NCBI GenBank assembly: GCA_937888775.1
Contig: CALAQT010000419.1
Span: 1-8,141, forward strand
Reading direction: 5' to 3'
DNA length: 8,141 nt
DNA from: an uncultured Actinomycetes bacterium
Lineage (GTDB): Bacteria > Actinomycetota > Thermoleophilia > Solirubrobacterales > Solirubrobacteraceae
In this document: piece after piece, positions 1-7,231 of the stretch
How positions within the stretch are numbered: the first letter of the stretch is position 1
How the letters are laid out: every line of letters starts with the position of its first letter
Program-made: the position numbers and the translations under genes
Notes under the pieces: generated by a model
Told to the model about the DNA's origin: nothing
What the model saw: the letters and a program-made list of their open reading frames with translations, nothing else
The model's database searches: none

Positions 1-94
1 GTCATCGCCCAATCCTCTCAAGCGATCAGGCCTCCAACTTTCCCGGAGCGCTTCAGTCCAGCAGCTCCTGTGAATACTTCCTCGCTCTTGGCAT
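1..94 (-). pseudogene. Remnant of IS3-type transposase OrfA N-terminus
   Basis: An ATG at 94-92 is preceded by an excellent purine-rich ribosome binding site (GGAGGGAGGAG, minus strand, 114-104, 9 nt spacing). The first 13 codons read MPRARKYSQELLD, which is the typical opening of IS3-family OrfA helix-turn-helix proteins. A TGA at 55-53 then ends the frame. Beyond it, fragments recalling the usual 'GRPIA...DLG' segment appear only in shifted frames, so frameshifts or small indels are likely. The gene leaves the window at position 1. OrfA normally binds the element's ends and is joined by programmed frameshifting to the OrfB DDE catalytic part, which is not visible here. Confidence is limited because the match is short. 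Confidence 0.42.
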
Positions 95-166
95 GCGCGA
101 AGACTCCTCCCTCCGCCATGAGAACCCGGGGGAGATCACAGGCTCCGTCAAACCCAGGATGGCTCA
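1..166 (-). mobile_element. Truncated and decayed IS3-family-like insertion sequence end
   Basis: Read on the minus strand from 166, the sequence begins TGAGCCATCCTGGGTTTG and continues with CGGAGCC. This resembles, from memory and not from a search, the terminal inverted repeats of many IS3-family elements (TGAACC..CC..GGGTTT..GGAG). About 70 nt inside this end lies a strong ribosome binding site and the start of an OrfA-like transposase. The element runs leftward off the window, so its other end and any target-site duplication cannot be seen. The visible reading frame is already broken, so this is probably an inactive relic. Its position just beyond the 3' end of the defence operon fits a mobile-element-rich accessory region. 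Confidence 0.45.
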
Positions 167-385
167 GTATGGACCACCCGACACCAGCGAGCGTCGCTTG
201 CTCGCACGCCTTCCGGACGGGCTCTTATGCTCAGGTGGCATAACACTTACAGAAGTCGGTGCACCCCGCGGATGCTGGGACTGCGAACTCGCGTACGTTC
301 GGTACATCGACTTCTCCCACGAGGTCACGTGATGGCCCTACCGGTCACAGGTTGACCGCTCAGAGCGTTAGCCGTGGGCGCTAGG
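167..385. other. Intergenic stretch downstream of the operon, no gene seen
   Basis: Between the insertion-sequence end and the stop codon of the McrC-like gene there is no convincing coding sequence on either strand. A plus-strand open frame crosses it (93-332), but its start lies antisense to the transposase remnant, it has no good ribosome binding site, and its translation resembles no family I recognise. The only structure noted is the hairpin at 342-358. No tRNA, repeat array or attachment site is seen. Confidence 0.5.
342..358 (-). terminator. Possible terminator hairpin after the defence operon
   Basis: CGGTCA (342-347) and TGACCG (353-358) form a perfect 6-bp stem around a 5-nt loop, beginning 28 nt past the stop codon of the last operon gene as read on the minus strand. 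No run of U follows the stem in that direction. It would therefore be a U-less hairpin of the type proposed in high-GC bacteria, or just a chance palindrome. Confidence 0.28.
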
Positions 386-2557
386 CTAGGACGCTTGCTG
401 CTCACCACCCGAGAGGGTCGACACGATCTCGCTGACAAGCTGCTCTGGCCCGAGGAGCAGACCTCGTCCGAGCACCCACGCCTCCCGCGAAACCGGATTA
501 TCGTGGGCCGCGCGACGTCGATACCGCTTGTTGAGAGCCGCGAGCCTGTCGAGCAGTTTTCGCAGCCGTGGTAGATCCACGTTTAGTGCGTCCAGGGACT
601 CACCCACTAGTTCCCAGCGGGTTACATCGCTCTCGGACTCGGCGGTCTCGCGAATCTTTGTGACCTCCTCGTCGCGACGGCGCTCGCGCGCGGTCGCCAA
701 CGCCGTCGCGTGGCGTAGCGCGTAAAGGGCCTGGCCGAGTGTCGGGTGTGCCGCGACGAGCGCTTGTCCTTGGGCGTCAGTGCGTGTCTCATGCATCTCG
801 GCGAGCGGCCGAAAGAAGCGAGCGTTTAGCTCTGCTTCGGCTGCGGCGCAGAGTACAAGGAGCGGGCCAGAGAAGTCCATCTCGTTCGGTTGATTGATCG
901 CGTACATCTCGGCCGATACCAACATGAGTTGGGTGTCGGCCGCTAGCTTGTCCCATACGCTCTCGGGGAACGACGCCCGCACCGTGCTCGCGACCGTCTC
1001 GCGCTCCCTCGGATGGCGGTTTGCGTAACTTTCAGCGACGTCTCTGAACAGCCGTCCCTTGCCGACAGCTGCTACCTCGAGCGCATCCGCGCCGGCGGCT
1101 GCCGCCGCGAGCGCCAACTCCCGCGCATCCCGACTTGCCACCTTGCCGGGTTCGCCAAGTCGTTCCCCGGTCATCTCCGCCAAGACGTCAAATGTTGTCT
1201 TGCTGCCCTCAGTGTCACCTGGGTCTAGGCCGGCCAGCAAGAGCTCCCCTGTGGCCGTGGCTTGATTCGGCCCCTCACCGTCGCGCTCGAGACGTGCACT
1301 TCTGCACGTACCCGGCGTGTAGTACACGAGTGCCCCGAACGGATAAGGACCCGGCGCGAGGTGCTCAAAATAGCCGAGCATCTTGTAGATCTCCTCGGAA
1401 GGCAGATCTAGCTTGCTGTCGGGCCCTGCAGGCAGGGCTGTGTGGCGTCTCAACTTCGCGTCGACGAGGAACCATTGCTGCATGTCAACTGTCGACAGGC
1501 GGACAGTTATGTCTGGGAACGCCCCCAGCCGATGCTGCCTAGCACGCAGACGCCACCGTGGCTTGAGGCCGAGTGCACTCGCGTCCCGCTGGAAGAACAG
1601 CTCGATGGTGCCGAATTGCGTCGCCCAGGTCGCGCGCGGCGTACCGTCGCGTTGCCAAAGCGGCTTGATGCTGCCCTCCGTCGGCGTCCCATAGCGTCTG
1701 CCAAGCGCGGCGGCGAGCAGGGCGAGGGACCAGATCTCGAATAGGCGTGCGTCAAACCGATTGTCGTAGAATGCCCACATCTCGTCGCCCGGGTTGGTGC
1801 AAGTCCCGGCAAGGAAGTGATCGATCCACGCGACCAGCTCCCGATAGGCTTCCGTGTGGGCTATTTCGCGGCGGTCAAGCCGGCGCTCCACGCGGTGACG
1901 CAGATGCACGAGCCTCGCTTGCCGCGCAAGCCGCTCTCCCTCGGCTCGTAGCCGCGCAAACACCGGTAGTGTCGCGATCCGACCGAGCTCAGCCCGCAAC
2001 TCGCCTAGCTCGCGGCGCTCCGGGCCTCCTGTCGATGGAAGCAGATGGAGCGGTGCGTCGTACAGGGCAGCCATCAGTCCGTGCAGTGCCCCAACGGCTA
2101 GTAGATTCTCCGGAGTCCCGACCTGGCGCTCGACAATCCGTATCGGATACCTACGCGGGGCCGTTAGGTCCCCGCGGCCGCGCACATAGCGTGGAAGGTC
2201 AAGCTGGCCGCCGACGACCCCAACGGACTCATCAGCGCGGCGACCGTACTCAAAGCTCGGCTTGTCAGCGATAGCGCTGAGGATCGGCTTGAGCTCACGG
2301 CCAAGGGCGAGCAAGACCCGTAACCGCACTGCCTGAGCTAGCTGTCGGTCAAGCTGATCATCATCAGGCGCCAGGGCTGGCCGCGCCTCTAGTTCCCAGC
2401 TCTCACCGGACACGAAGTACGTCGCTAGAAGCGGCAGGCACGCCGCCACTGCCTCAGCGCGACTGAGCGAGTCAAATAGTCCTTCGTCCACGCCCGTATC
2501 TGGTGGCCCGGGCTCGGCAGCCTCCGCGGTGAGTTGCTCTTGTGCGACGGAGGCCAC
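386..2557 (-). CDS. McrC/DUF2357-like PD-(D/E)xK nuclease with HEPN-like C-terminal region
   Basis: This is the probable DNA-cleaving subunit, partner of the McrB-like ATPase encoded just upstream. Residues 1-250 include a 'GTPEN' segment (147-151), which recalls the DUF2357 N-terminal part. The nuclease core follows: 'RLFEIW' near 271-276, 'FPD' with D349, then 'VDAK' with D366 and K368, matching PD-(D/E)xK, and 'EEIYKMLGY' (388-396), like the downstream QxxxY-type helix of this superfamily. All catalytic residues appear present. Residues about 535-723 are an extra, mostly helical region with RRRAAH ending at H685, giving R680-x4-H685, the HEPN signature. At 723 residues the protein is about twice the length of classical McrC (about 350). 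The start is a GTG 8 nt after the previous stop, without a clear ribosome binding site, so coupling is likely. A GTG at residue 23 is an alternative start. The nuclease assignment is firm; the HEPN assignment is inference. Confidence 0.82.
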   Translation of the reverse strand: MASVAQEQLTAEAAEPGPPDTGVDEGLFDSLSRAEAVAACLPLLATYFVSGESWELEARPALAPDDDQLDRQLAQAVRLRVLLALGRELKPILSAIADKPSFEYGRRADESVGVVGGQLDLPRYVRGRGDLTAPRRYPIRIVERQVGTPENLLAVGALHGLMAALYDAPLHLLPSTGGPERRELGELRAELGRIATLPVFARLRAEGERLARQARLVHLRHRVERRLDRREIAHTEAYRELVAWIDHFLAGTCTNPGDEMWAFYDNRFDARLFEIWSLALLAAALGRRYGTPTEGSIKPLWQRDGTPRATWATQFGTIELFFQRDASALGLKPRWRLRARQHRLGAFPDITVRLSTVDMQQWFLVDAKLRRHTALPAGPDSKLDLPSEEIYKMLGYFEHLAPGPYPFGALVYYTPGTCRSARLERDGEGPNQATATGELLLAGLDPGDTEGSKTTFDVLAEMTGERLGEPGKVASRDARELALAAAAAGADALEVAAVGKGRLFRDVAESYANRHPRERETVASTVRASFPESVWDKLAADTQLMLVSAEMYAINQPNEMDFSGPLLVLCAAAEAELNARFFRPLAEMHETRTDAQGQALVAAHPTLGQALYALRHATALATARERRRDEEVTKIRETAESESDVTRWELVGESLDALNVDLPRLRKLLDRLAALNKRYRRRAAHDNPVSREAWVLGRGLLLGPEQLVSEIVSTLSGGEQQAS

Positions 2558-2565
2558 GGAGCCGG

Positions 2566-3795
2566 CTAGCCGGAGTGCGTTACGTGAGGCTCACGAACGC
2601 GTCGGAGCGCCGTAAGAGCCCGCTGAAGTGGACCTTTGGCCAAATACTGCTCGATTGCATAAAGCTGCTCACGGGTAAGCGCGCTTGTCTGTGGGATCAG
2701 CTGATTTGAAATAGCGACATCGATCGCCCCAGTGAGATCCTCCTCGGCGGGATTCCCATAGGCCCTTACCGCAGTGCGGCGCATCACGTCGGCCAGCTGC
2801 CCCGAGCCCACCGGCCAGCGTGGCCCATCAGGTGTCCCCCAGCGTAAGAAACGGATGAAGTCCTTGAGTAGCTCTTGTACGCTCTGTATGCGGGGCTGAA
2901 CAACGAACGCCTCAGCGTAAGCGCCGAGCTCCGTCTCCGGCACGTGACCGTATAGCTGGCCATACCACTTGGCGGCCTGGCGGCTCACTTGGTCAAGCTC
3001 TTCGTCTATTTGACTCTCAGCAGGCACACTGATGGCGACAAAGTCGAAGCGCCGCTGCAGACCTTGCGACAGTTGAGTAACAAACGCCGTGTCAACATCG
3101 TTCATCGTGCCAAGAAGCCGAAATCGCTCAGGCAAGGTTACTTCCGCCCGTTGCGGAGCATCCTCAAACCAGAGGTTGATCTTCCGGTATGCAGCCGTCC
3201 TCGCGCTGAGTGCTGTATAGAGCGGCCCGACAGCCTTGTCAATATCAGCGCGCGAGAGCTCGTCGATTGCGAGCCAGTGTGCTTGGGGCCCAGTACCACT
3301 GGCAAGATGGTCCTTGACGACGACGGCGCAGCGCAGCGCAGCTCTGGGAACATGGCCAAGCCATGGCCTAAGTACCTCCCGGCCCTGCTGGTCACGCGCA
3401 GGTCGGAGGCCACCGATCACGTCGTAGGTACTCCAGTCGGGGGTTCCCGTCTCGATGTGTAGCTCGCATCGGAAGGTCTCAGCTAAGAGCGTCGCCAGCC
3501 TCGTCTTGCCGGTGCCCGGCGGGCCGTGGAGAACTAGGTTGCCCGCTACAAGCGCCACAACGGCCTGTTCGACGAGTGCGGCTGCGTCTGGAAACACCAG
3601 GTGCTCGGCATGGATGCGCTCGATCACCGTCGTGCTCAGGGTCGCGATGTCGATTCCGTCCAAGGGTGCGTCCGCGACGTCACTGCTAATCTCGTAAGTC
3701 TCGAGATCCCCCTCACTCACCTCCGTCGGCAGGTCAAGTAGCGACTTCACGGCCTCACGTGCCTCCTCAGTGATGGGTTGCGGCTCCGGCGACAC
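2566..3795 (-). CDS. McrB-like AAA+ ATPase/GTPase, motor subunit
   Basis: A 409-residue AAA+ protein of the McrB/MoxR type. It is expected to form a hexameric NTP-driven ring that activates and positions the McrC-like nuclease for DNA translocation and cleavage. Walker A is GPPGTGKT (91-98). 'WSTYDVIGG' (121-129) matches the McrB 'YEDFIGG' region. Walker B is WLAIDEL with D178 and E179. The sensor segment 'LLGTMNDVDTA' (227-237) is a variant of the McrB 'MNTADRS' signature, and R248/R249 in 'LQRRFDF' are the arginine-finger candidates. Residues 1-80 show no recognisable DNA-recognition domain, unlike E. coli McrB, which has one at its N-terminus; the partner protein upstream may fill that role. 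The start is GTG at 3795, one nt after the preceding stop, with a GGAG ribosome binding site at 3806-3803 and 7-nt spacing. The downstream gene begins after only 8 nt. GTP versus ATP preference cannot be told from sequence. Confidence 0.88.
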   Translation of the reverse strand: MSPEPQPITEEAREAVKSLLDLPTEVSEGDLETYEISSDVADAPLDGIDIATLSTTVIERIHAEHLVFPDAAALVEQAVVALVAGNLVLHGPPGTGKTRLATLLAETFRCELHIETGTPDWSTYDVIGGLRPARDQQGREVLRPWLGHVPRAALRCAVVVKDHLASGTGPQAHWLAIDELSRADIDKAVGPLYTALSARTAAYRKINLWFEDAPQRAEVTLPERFRLLGTMNDVDTAFVTQLSQGLQRRFDFVAISVPAESQIDEELDQVSRQAAKWYGQLYGHVPETELGAYAEAFVVQPRIQSVQELLKDFIRFLRWGTPDGPRWPVGSGQLADVMRRTAVRAYGNPAEEDLTGAIDVAISNQLIPQTSALTREQLYAIEQYLAKGPLQRALTALRRVREPHVTHSG

Positions 3796-3796
3796 G

Positions 3797-4552
3797 TCAT
3801 CGCTCCGATCTCACGGGCAACGCGAGGGTATCGAGATAAGGCGGGACACCACCTGGTTGCTCTCTGCGAACGAAAAGTAGGCTCATGCCTCGGCAGAACA
3901 CCACGCGTGGCTTGAGTCGTCTGCTCGGGTCGAGAACCTGCTTGATCCGTGTGAGGGCTTGGTCCGTCTGTTCTGTCCGGTTGGTGACGCATTCCCGAAG
4001 CTGGTCCCAGGGAATCGGCAATCCGATCGGCCCGCCCGCCTCGCGGAGCGCTATCCACGGGTTGAAGCCATCTACCGTCCTATTGAGATACGGAAGCAAC
4101 AAGACCGCCTCCCCGTCTTGCAAGAGCACATCATCATCACACGCGTTGCGTACGTCCCACCAAAACGCAAGCATCTCACAAAAGCCGGCATCGCCGATGG
4201 CGGCCGCCTCTTGAAGCAGCGCCACGGCGAGCGGCAGCTCATACTCCCAAGCGTCAGACAGGGGCTTCCAGCGCTTGAGCGCCAGGCTTCCAAGCTCGGT
4301 GAGCGTGCTCGACTCGGTGACGAGATTGGCCGCCCGGAGGTCACTCAGCGCTTGATCTCTTCGCCGCTTGCTGCCCGGTATCGGGTCGCCGGACTCGATG
4401 AGGGGCAACCAGCGACGCGCTTGGGTAGAGAGGACTCTCCAAGACGTGCCAAACGGGTCGAGCCTAACGCCGGGCCGAATGACCCCCGGGCCACCGACCG
4501 AGAGTAGCCAAGGCCCCCACTCTGGGCAGTCGAGTGCCTCCTCCCAAGACAT
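3797..4552 (-). CDS. Hypothetical protein with possible winged helix, McrBC-operon component
   Basis: I do not recognise a family for this 251-residue protein. It is soluble, with no signal peptide or membrane segment. Residues about 43-95 look like a winged helix: a basic helix 'SKRRRDQALSDLRAANLV' (61-78) is followed by 'TLTELGSLALKRW', the pattern of an 'LT..G' wing and last helix. The middle (about 96-150) is helical and Trp/Phe rich, and the end (about 200-251) is basic with predicted strands such as 'RVVFCRGMSLLFVRR'. Its ATG overlaps the preceding methyltransferase stop (TGATG), and the AAA+ gene starts 1 nt after its own stop, so it is locked into the operon between modification and restriction genes. 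It is plausibly a target-recognition or adaptor subunit for the ATPase, or a regulator. The reading frame is well supported by the tight spacing; the function is speculative. Confidence 0.75.
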   Translation of the reverse strand: MSWEEALDCPEWGPWLLSVGGPGVIRPGVRLDPFGTSWRVLSTQARRWLPLIESGDPIPGSKRRRDQALSDLRAANLVTESSTLTELGSLALKRWKPLSDAWEYELPLAVALLQEAAAIGDAGFCEMLAFWWDVRNACDDDVLLQDGEAVLLLPYLNRTVDGFNPWIALREAGGPIGLPIPWDQLRECVTNRTEQTDQALTRIKQVLDPSRRLKPRVVFCRGMSLLFVRREQPGGVPPYLDTLALPVRSER

Positions 4553-5829
4553 CAGCGCTTGTCGGCGCTGAACAGGTACTCACTGATCTTGCGCGCCTTG
4601 TAGCCCCCATAACTCTGATAGTTCAGGCGCGTAACTGGTCGCACTGCGAGGGAACCCGGAGTAAAGATACCCTCGTCGCTAAAGAACTCCGTTAGCCGCC
4701 GATAGCCCTCTCCGTTGCAGTCAGACTTGAAGTCATTCCAATGATTGCGCCCGTCAAAGTAGCTCAAGACTACCGTCCTCGTCTTCGCATTCTCGATCAA
4801 TGCCCGGAGCGAGGGAATGAACTGCTTTGCCTTGCAGAAGCTTGAGACGAAGTCGTCATTTGGATTCTGGCCGCGTACGTACCTAACGTCTGCAAAGTAA
4901 GCCGCCGGATCCTCAAGCGCTGGATATCGGCACAGGAGGTTTGGCAAAAAATAGTAGGCCGTGTACTGGCGGAAGTTATAAGGCGGATCGACGTAGAGTA
5001 CCGCATGATCCGGCACCTCTGCGATGAAGTCGAGTGAGTCCCTCTCTACGCCGACGAGGTGATCGGCGTCCGGCCCCAGGAGTCCATCGAGGGCCGGGAG
5101 TGCGAGACCTAGCGGTCGTAGCGCCCGCGAGTCGTACGTATCGCGTGGAAAGTCGTGATATGTCCCCTGCGTATTGCTTACCCGCTCGACAGCTCTCAAC
5201 ACGACGCTCAGCAGCATCGCTTCAAGCGCATCTGTTAGAAGCCCGGCGCTCCGCCAGTAGCGCATGCGATTGAGAACGGCGTCGATGTGGCGAGCATTGC
5301 TCGCCGAAAAGAATCGTCGGCGTCCGGTGCGGCCCCTAGAGCTCGTAAAGGCGCTTAGCGCACCCGCCTCGCAGTAGTGATCAAAGAAGTCCGACCTCGC
5401 GAATCGGTTTCCCAAGCGCTTCATACCGGTCGCATCCTGCAAGTGCAGAAGAAGAGCAAGAAGTTCGACCGCCCGCTCTCTGTGCTCGGGCGCCTGCACA
5501 TAGTTATAACCCGCACGCCGGTTCTCGCCGTCGACCCCTACTTCGGCCATCTTGCGAAACGAGCGCGCCCTGGCTTTGGCTCCCACTAGGTCCTCGAGCG
5601 CCACCTCAGGGATGTCACTATTGAGTATGAATGCGCGCCCCAAGACGGACGAGAAGAGATTGATGTCGTTGGCTGCGACGCGATACCCGGCGCGCTTTAG
5701 GGCGAGTGAGACTGCGAGCGAGCCGGAAAACACATCGCAGACCAACTCGCCTGGCGCAGCACGCTCGCGCACGCTCTGCAAGATGTCCTCTAGAAGGACC
5801 GTCTTATTCCCGAGATAGCGCTTAAGCAT
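4552..5829 (-). CDS. D12-class DNA adenine-N6 methyltransferase (second of pair)
   Basis: It transfers a methyl group from S-adenosylmethionine to N6 of adenine in a specific DNA site. The order of motifs is that of the alpha (Dam/D12) group: motif X 'RYLGNK' (4-9), motif I 'DVFSGS' (32-37) for SAM binding, a long target-recognition insert (about 60-270), and catalytic motif IV DPPY (281-284) followed by 'NFRQYTAYYFLPNLLCRYP'. 'LSYFDG' (355-360) is a late core strand, and the C-terminal 'LNYQSYGGYKARKISEYLF' (402-420) is a tail common in these enzymes. At 425 residues it is longer than Dam (278), mainly in the recognition region. The ATG at 5829 overlaps the previous gene by 8 nt (ATGCTTAA) with no clear ribosome binding site, implying translational coupling. 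Motif X lies almost at the N-terminus, which supports this start. All catalytic residues are intact. The target site cannot be predicted. Confidence 0.9.
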   Translation of the reverse strand: MLKRYLGNKTVLLEDILQSVRERAAPGELVCDVFSGSLAVSLALKRAGYRVAANDINLFSSVLGRAFILNSDIPEVALEDLVGAKARARSFRKMAEVGVDGENRRAGYNYVQAPEHRERAVELLALLLHLQDATGMKRLGNRFARSDFFDHYCEAGALSAFTSSRGRTGRRRFFSASNARHIDAVLNRMRYWRSAGLLTDALEAMLLSVVLRAVERVSNTQGTYHDFPRDTYDSRALRPLGLALPALDGLLGPDADHLVGVERDSLDFIAEVPDHAVLYVDPPYNFRQYTAYYFLPNLLCRYPALEDPAAYFADVRYVRGQNPNDDFVSSFCKAKQFIPSLRALIENAKTRTVVLSYFDGRNHWNDFKSDCNGEGYRRLTEFFSDEGIFTPGSLAVRPVTRLNYQSYGGYKARKISEYLFSADKR

Positions 5830-7231
5830 GATTTGTCGCGACGATTAGCAACTCGACGTCGGAGCGGGCGGCCACAGCGGCAGCACGCGAATTGAACTGG
5901 CGGTAGGTCAGCGCTATCTCGCACTCGCGGACATCTGTAAAGAAGCTACGCAGGAGACTGCGCAGATCCGGGAGGTCGATCGCGCGCCTGTTACCCGTTT
6001 CGCCGTTGCGGCTATAGGAGTAGCTGAGTAGCAAGGTGGCATCCTGCGCAACCACCAGCCGACACAGATCGGCGAACGCCGCGGGAGCTAGACGACGGGA
6101 ACAGAACCGAGACTTGTGGCGCTCAGTTGGATAGAGCCCACGGGTCACGCGGCGATTGACCGTCGCGAGCGTCGGCACCCGATAGCGCGAGATGATCTCG
6201 GGCACGTGGTAAAAGCGGGAATACTGTTGCGCTGTATATGGCGGATCAGCGTAAACCGCGGCCGGCCTCTTTAACAGATTGGGACTACGTGCGAGTCTCT
6301 CAAGAGTGGAGGTTTCGACGTGGTGGTCACCGGCTGGCACCACGCTGTTTACAACCAGCGCGACGCGCTCGTGAAACAGGGTCCCGATGGACTTGCATCG
6401 GTCCGAAAGGATGCGTTTGCGAATAAACGACAAGTCCTTCCCGGGGCGAATGCGGTGCGGTTGAGCATAGTGCTTCCCCGCCGAAAAGACACATTCGGAT
6501 GCCGCCGAGAGCAGGGCGGTGATCAATACCGACTCCTGCCACGCGCTTAGCGCTCCCTGCGAGCGGGCGGCGGCGATTCGCGAGCGGAGTTCATCAAGTT
6601 CTACTGCCTGCCTGATGCCAAAGTAAGTCCCTGCATAGTGCGCCGCTATGAGCCCGGCCGCGTCACTGCCACCGGGCGTCATGCGCGACAGTACCTGTGC
6701 GAGTGAACCCACGGCAGCGCTTGGCCTCCAGACTTGGGGGATCTCGCGAGTCAGGGCGATCAGGCTGTCGGGGTCGGAGTCGGCGAGTGCGAGGTCTTCA
6801 GTATCAACCCAGGGTTGCCAGGCCGCCACCCAGTCGGACCGAACCTGCGGCAGCGTGTCGGGCTCAGGCGCGGTCTCGCCATCAAGGCGACCAGCGCCGA
6901 GCAAAGCGCGCGCGAAGTGGGTGCAATGCTCTAAGGCGTCGTACGCAGCGACAGGATGCCCGCGCCGCGCGAGCCCCTGAGCAACCAGGGAGCTACCTGA
7001 GAAGATATCGACCACGGGCGCGTTGGCATCCAGTTCTAGCGCAGCCGCTTTGAGCAGCGCCTCGAGCACTCGGGCCTTCGCGCCCAGATACTGGACCGGA
7101 CGGAACACGCCTGCTGCGATCGCGGTGGAGTGCGGCGTAGGACCGCGCGTGTCAGCGATGGCCACACCGGACCTCAAGACGATGCCGGTAGTACCGATCG
7201 GCTCGAGCGTGGGGGCGGTCGCCTCGAACAC
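5822..7231 (-). CDS. D12-class DNA adenine-N6 methyltransferase (first of pair)
   Basis: A second SAM-dependent adenine-N6 methyltransferase, first gene of the operon. Motif X is 'QYLGAK' (47-52), motif I 'VVDIFSGSS' (73-81), and catalytic motif IV DPPY (329-332) is followed by 'TAQQYSRFYHVPEIISRY'. 'LLLSYSYSRNG' (400-410) is the later core strand. About 245 residues between motifs I and IV probably hold the target-recognition region, which is very different from that of the neighbouring methyltransferase, so the two should have different sequence specificities. The GTG at 7231 lacks a ribosome binding site and leaves about 46 residues before motif X. An alternative GTG at 7165 (residue 23) has a GAGG at 7175-7172 with 6-nt spacing. 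If the mRNA starts at 7231, translation would be leaderless from the first GTG. Two unequal methyltransferases in one restriction operon usually protect the two strands of an asymmetric site. Confidence 0.88.
   Translation of the reverse strand: MFEATAPTLEPIGTTGIVLRSGVAIADTRGPTPHSTAIAAGVFRPVQYLGAKARVLEALLKAAALELDANAPVVDIFSGSSLVAQGLARRGHPVAAYDALEHCTHFARALLGAGRLDGETAPEPDTLPQVRSDWVAAWQPWVDTEDLALADSDPDSLIALTREIPQVWRPSAAVGSLAQVLSRMTPGGSDAAGLIAAHYAGTYFGIRQAVELDELRSRIAAARSQGALSAWQESVLITALLSAASECVFSAGKHYAQPHRIRPGKDLSFIRKRILSDRCKSIGTLFHERVALVVNSVVPAGDHHVETSTLERLARSPNLLKRPAAVYADPPYTAQQYSRFYHVPEIISRYRVPTLATVNRRVTRGLYPTERHKSRFCSRRLAPAAFADLCRLVVAQDATLLLSYSYSRNGETGNRRAIDLPDLRSLLRSFFTDVRECEIALTYRQFNSRAAAVAARSDVELLIVATNHA

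Noticed and set aside
93..332. Plus-strand 79-codon open frame in the left intergenic region
   Set aside because: It begins antisense to the transposase remnant, has no ribosome binding site and gives a low-complexity translation with no family resemblance.
1747..2274. Plus-strand 175-codon open frame
   Set aside because: It lies fully antisense to the McrC-like gene and its composition (Arg, Ala, Pro rich) is that of a GC-rich shadow frame.
2989..3462. Plus-strand 157-codon open frame
   Set aside because: It is antisense to the AAA+ gene, whose Walker motifs prove the minus-strand frame.
3959..4507. Plus-strand 182-codon open frame opposite the 251-aa gene
   Set aside because: The minus-strand gene has stop/start overlap and 1-nt spacing with its neighbours, whereas this frame has neither a start signal nor a family resemblance.
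4554..4569. AGCGC/GCGCT hairpin just upstream of the 251-aa gene start
   Set aside because: A 5-bp stem inside coding sequence of GC-rich DNA is expected by chance; with coupled translation no role needs to be invoked.
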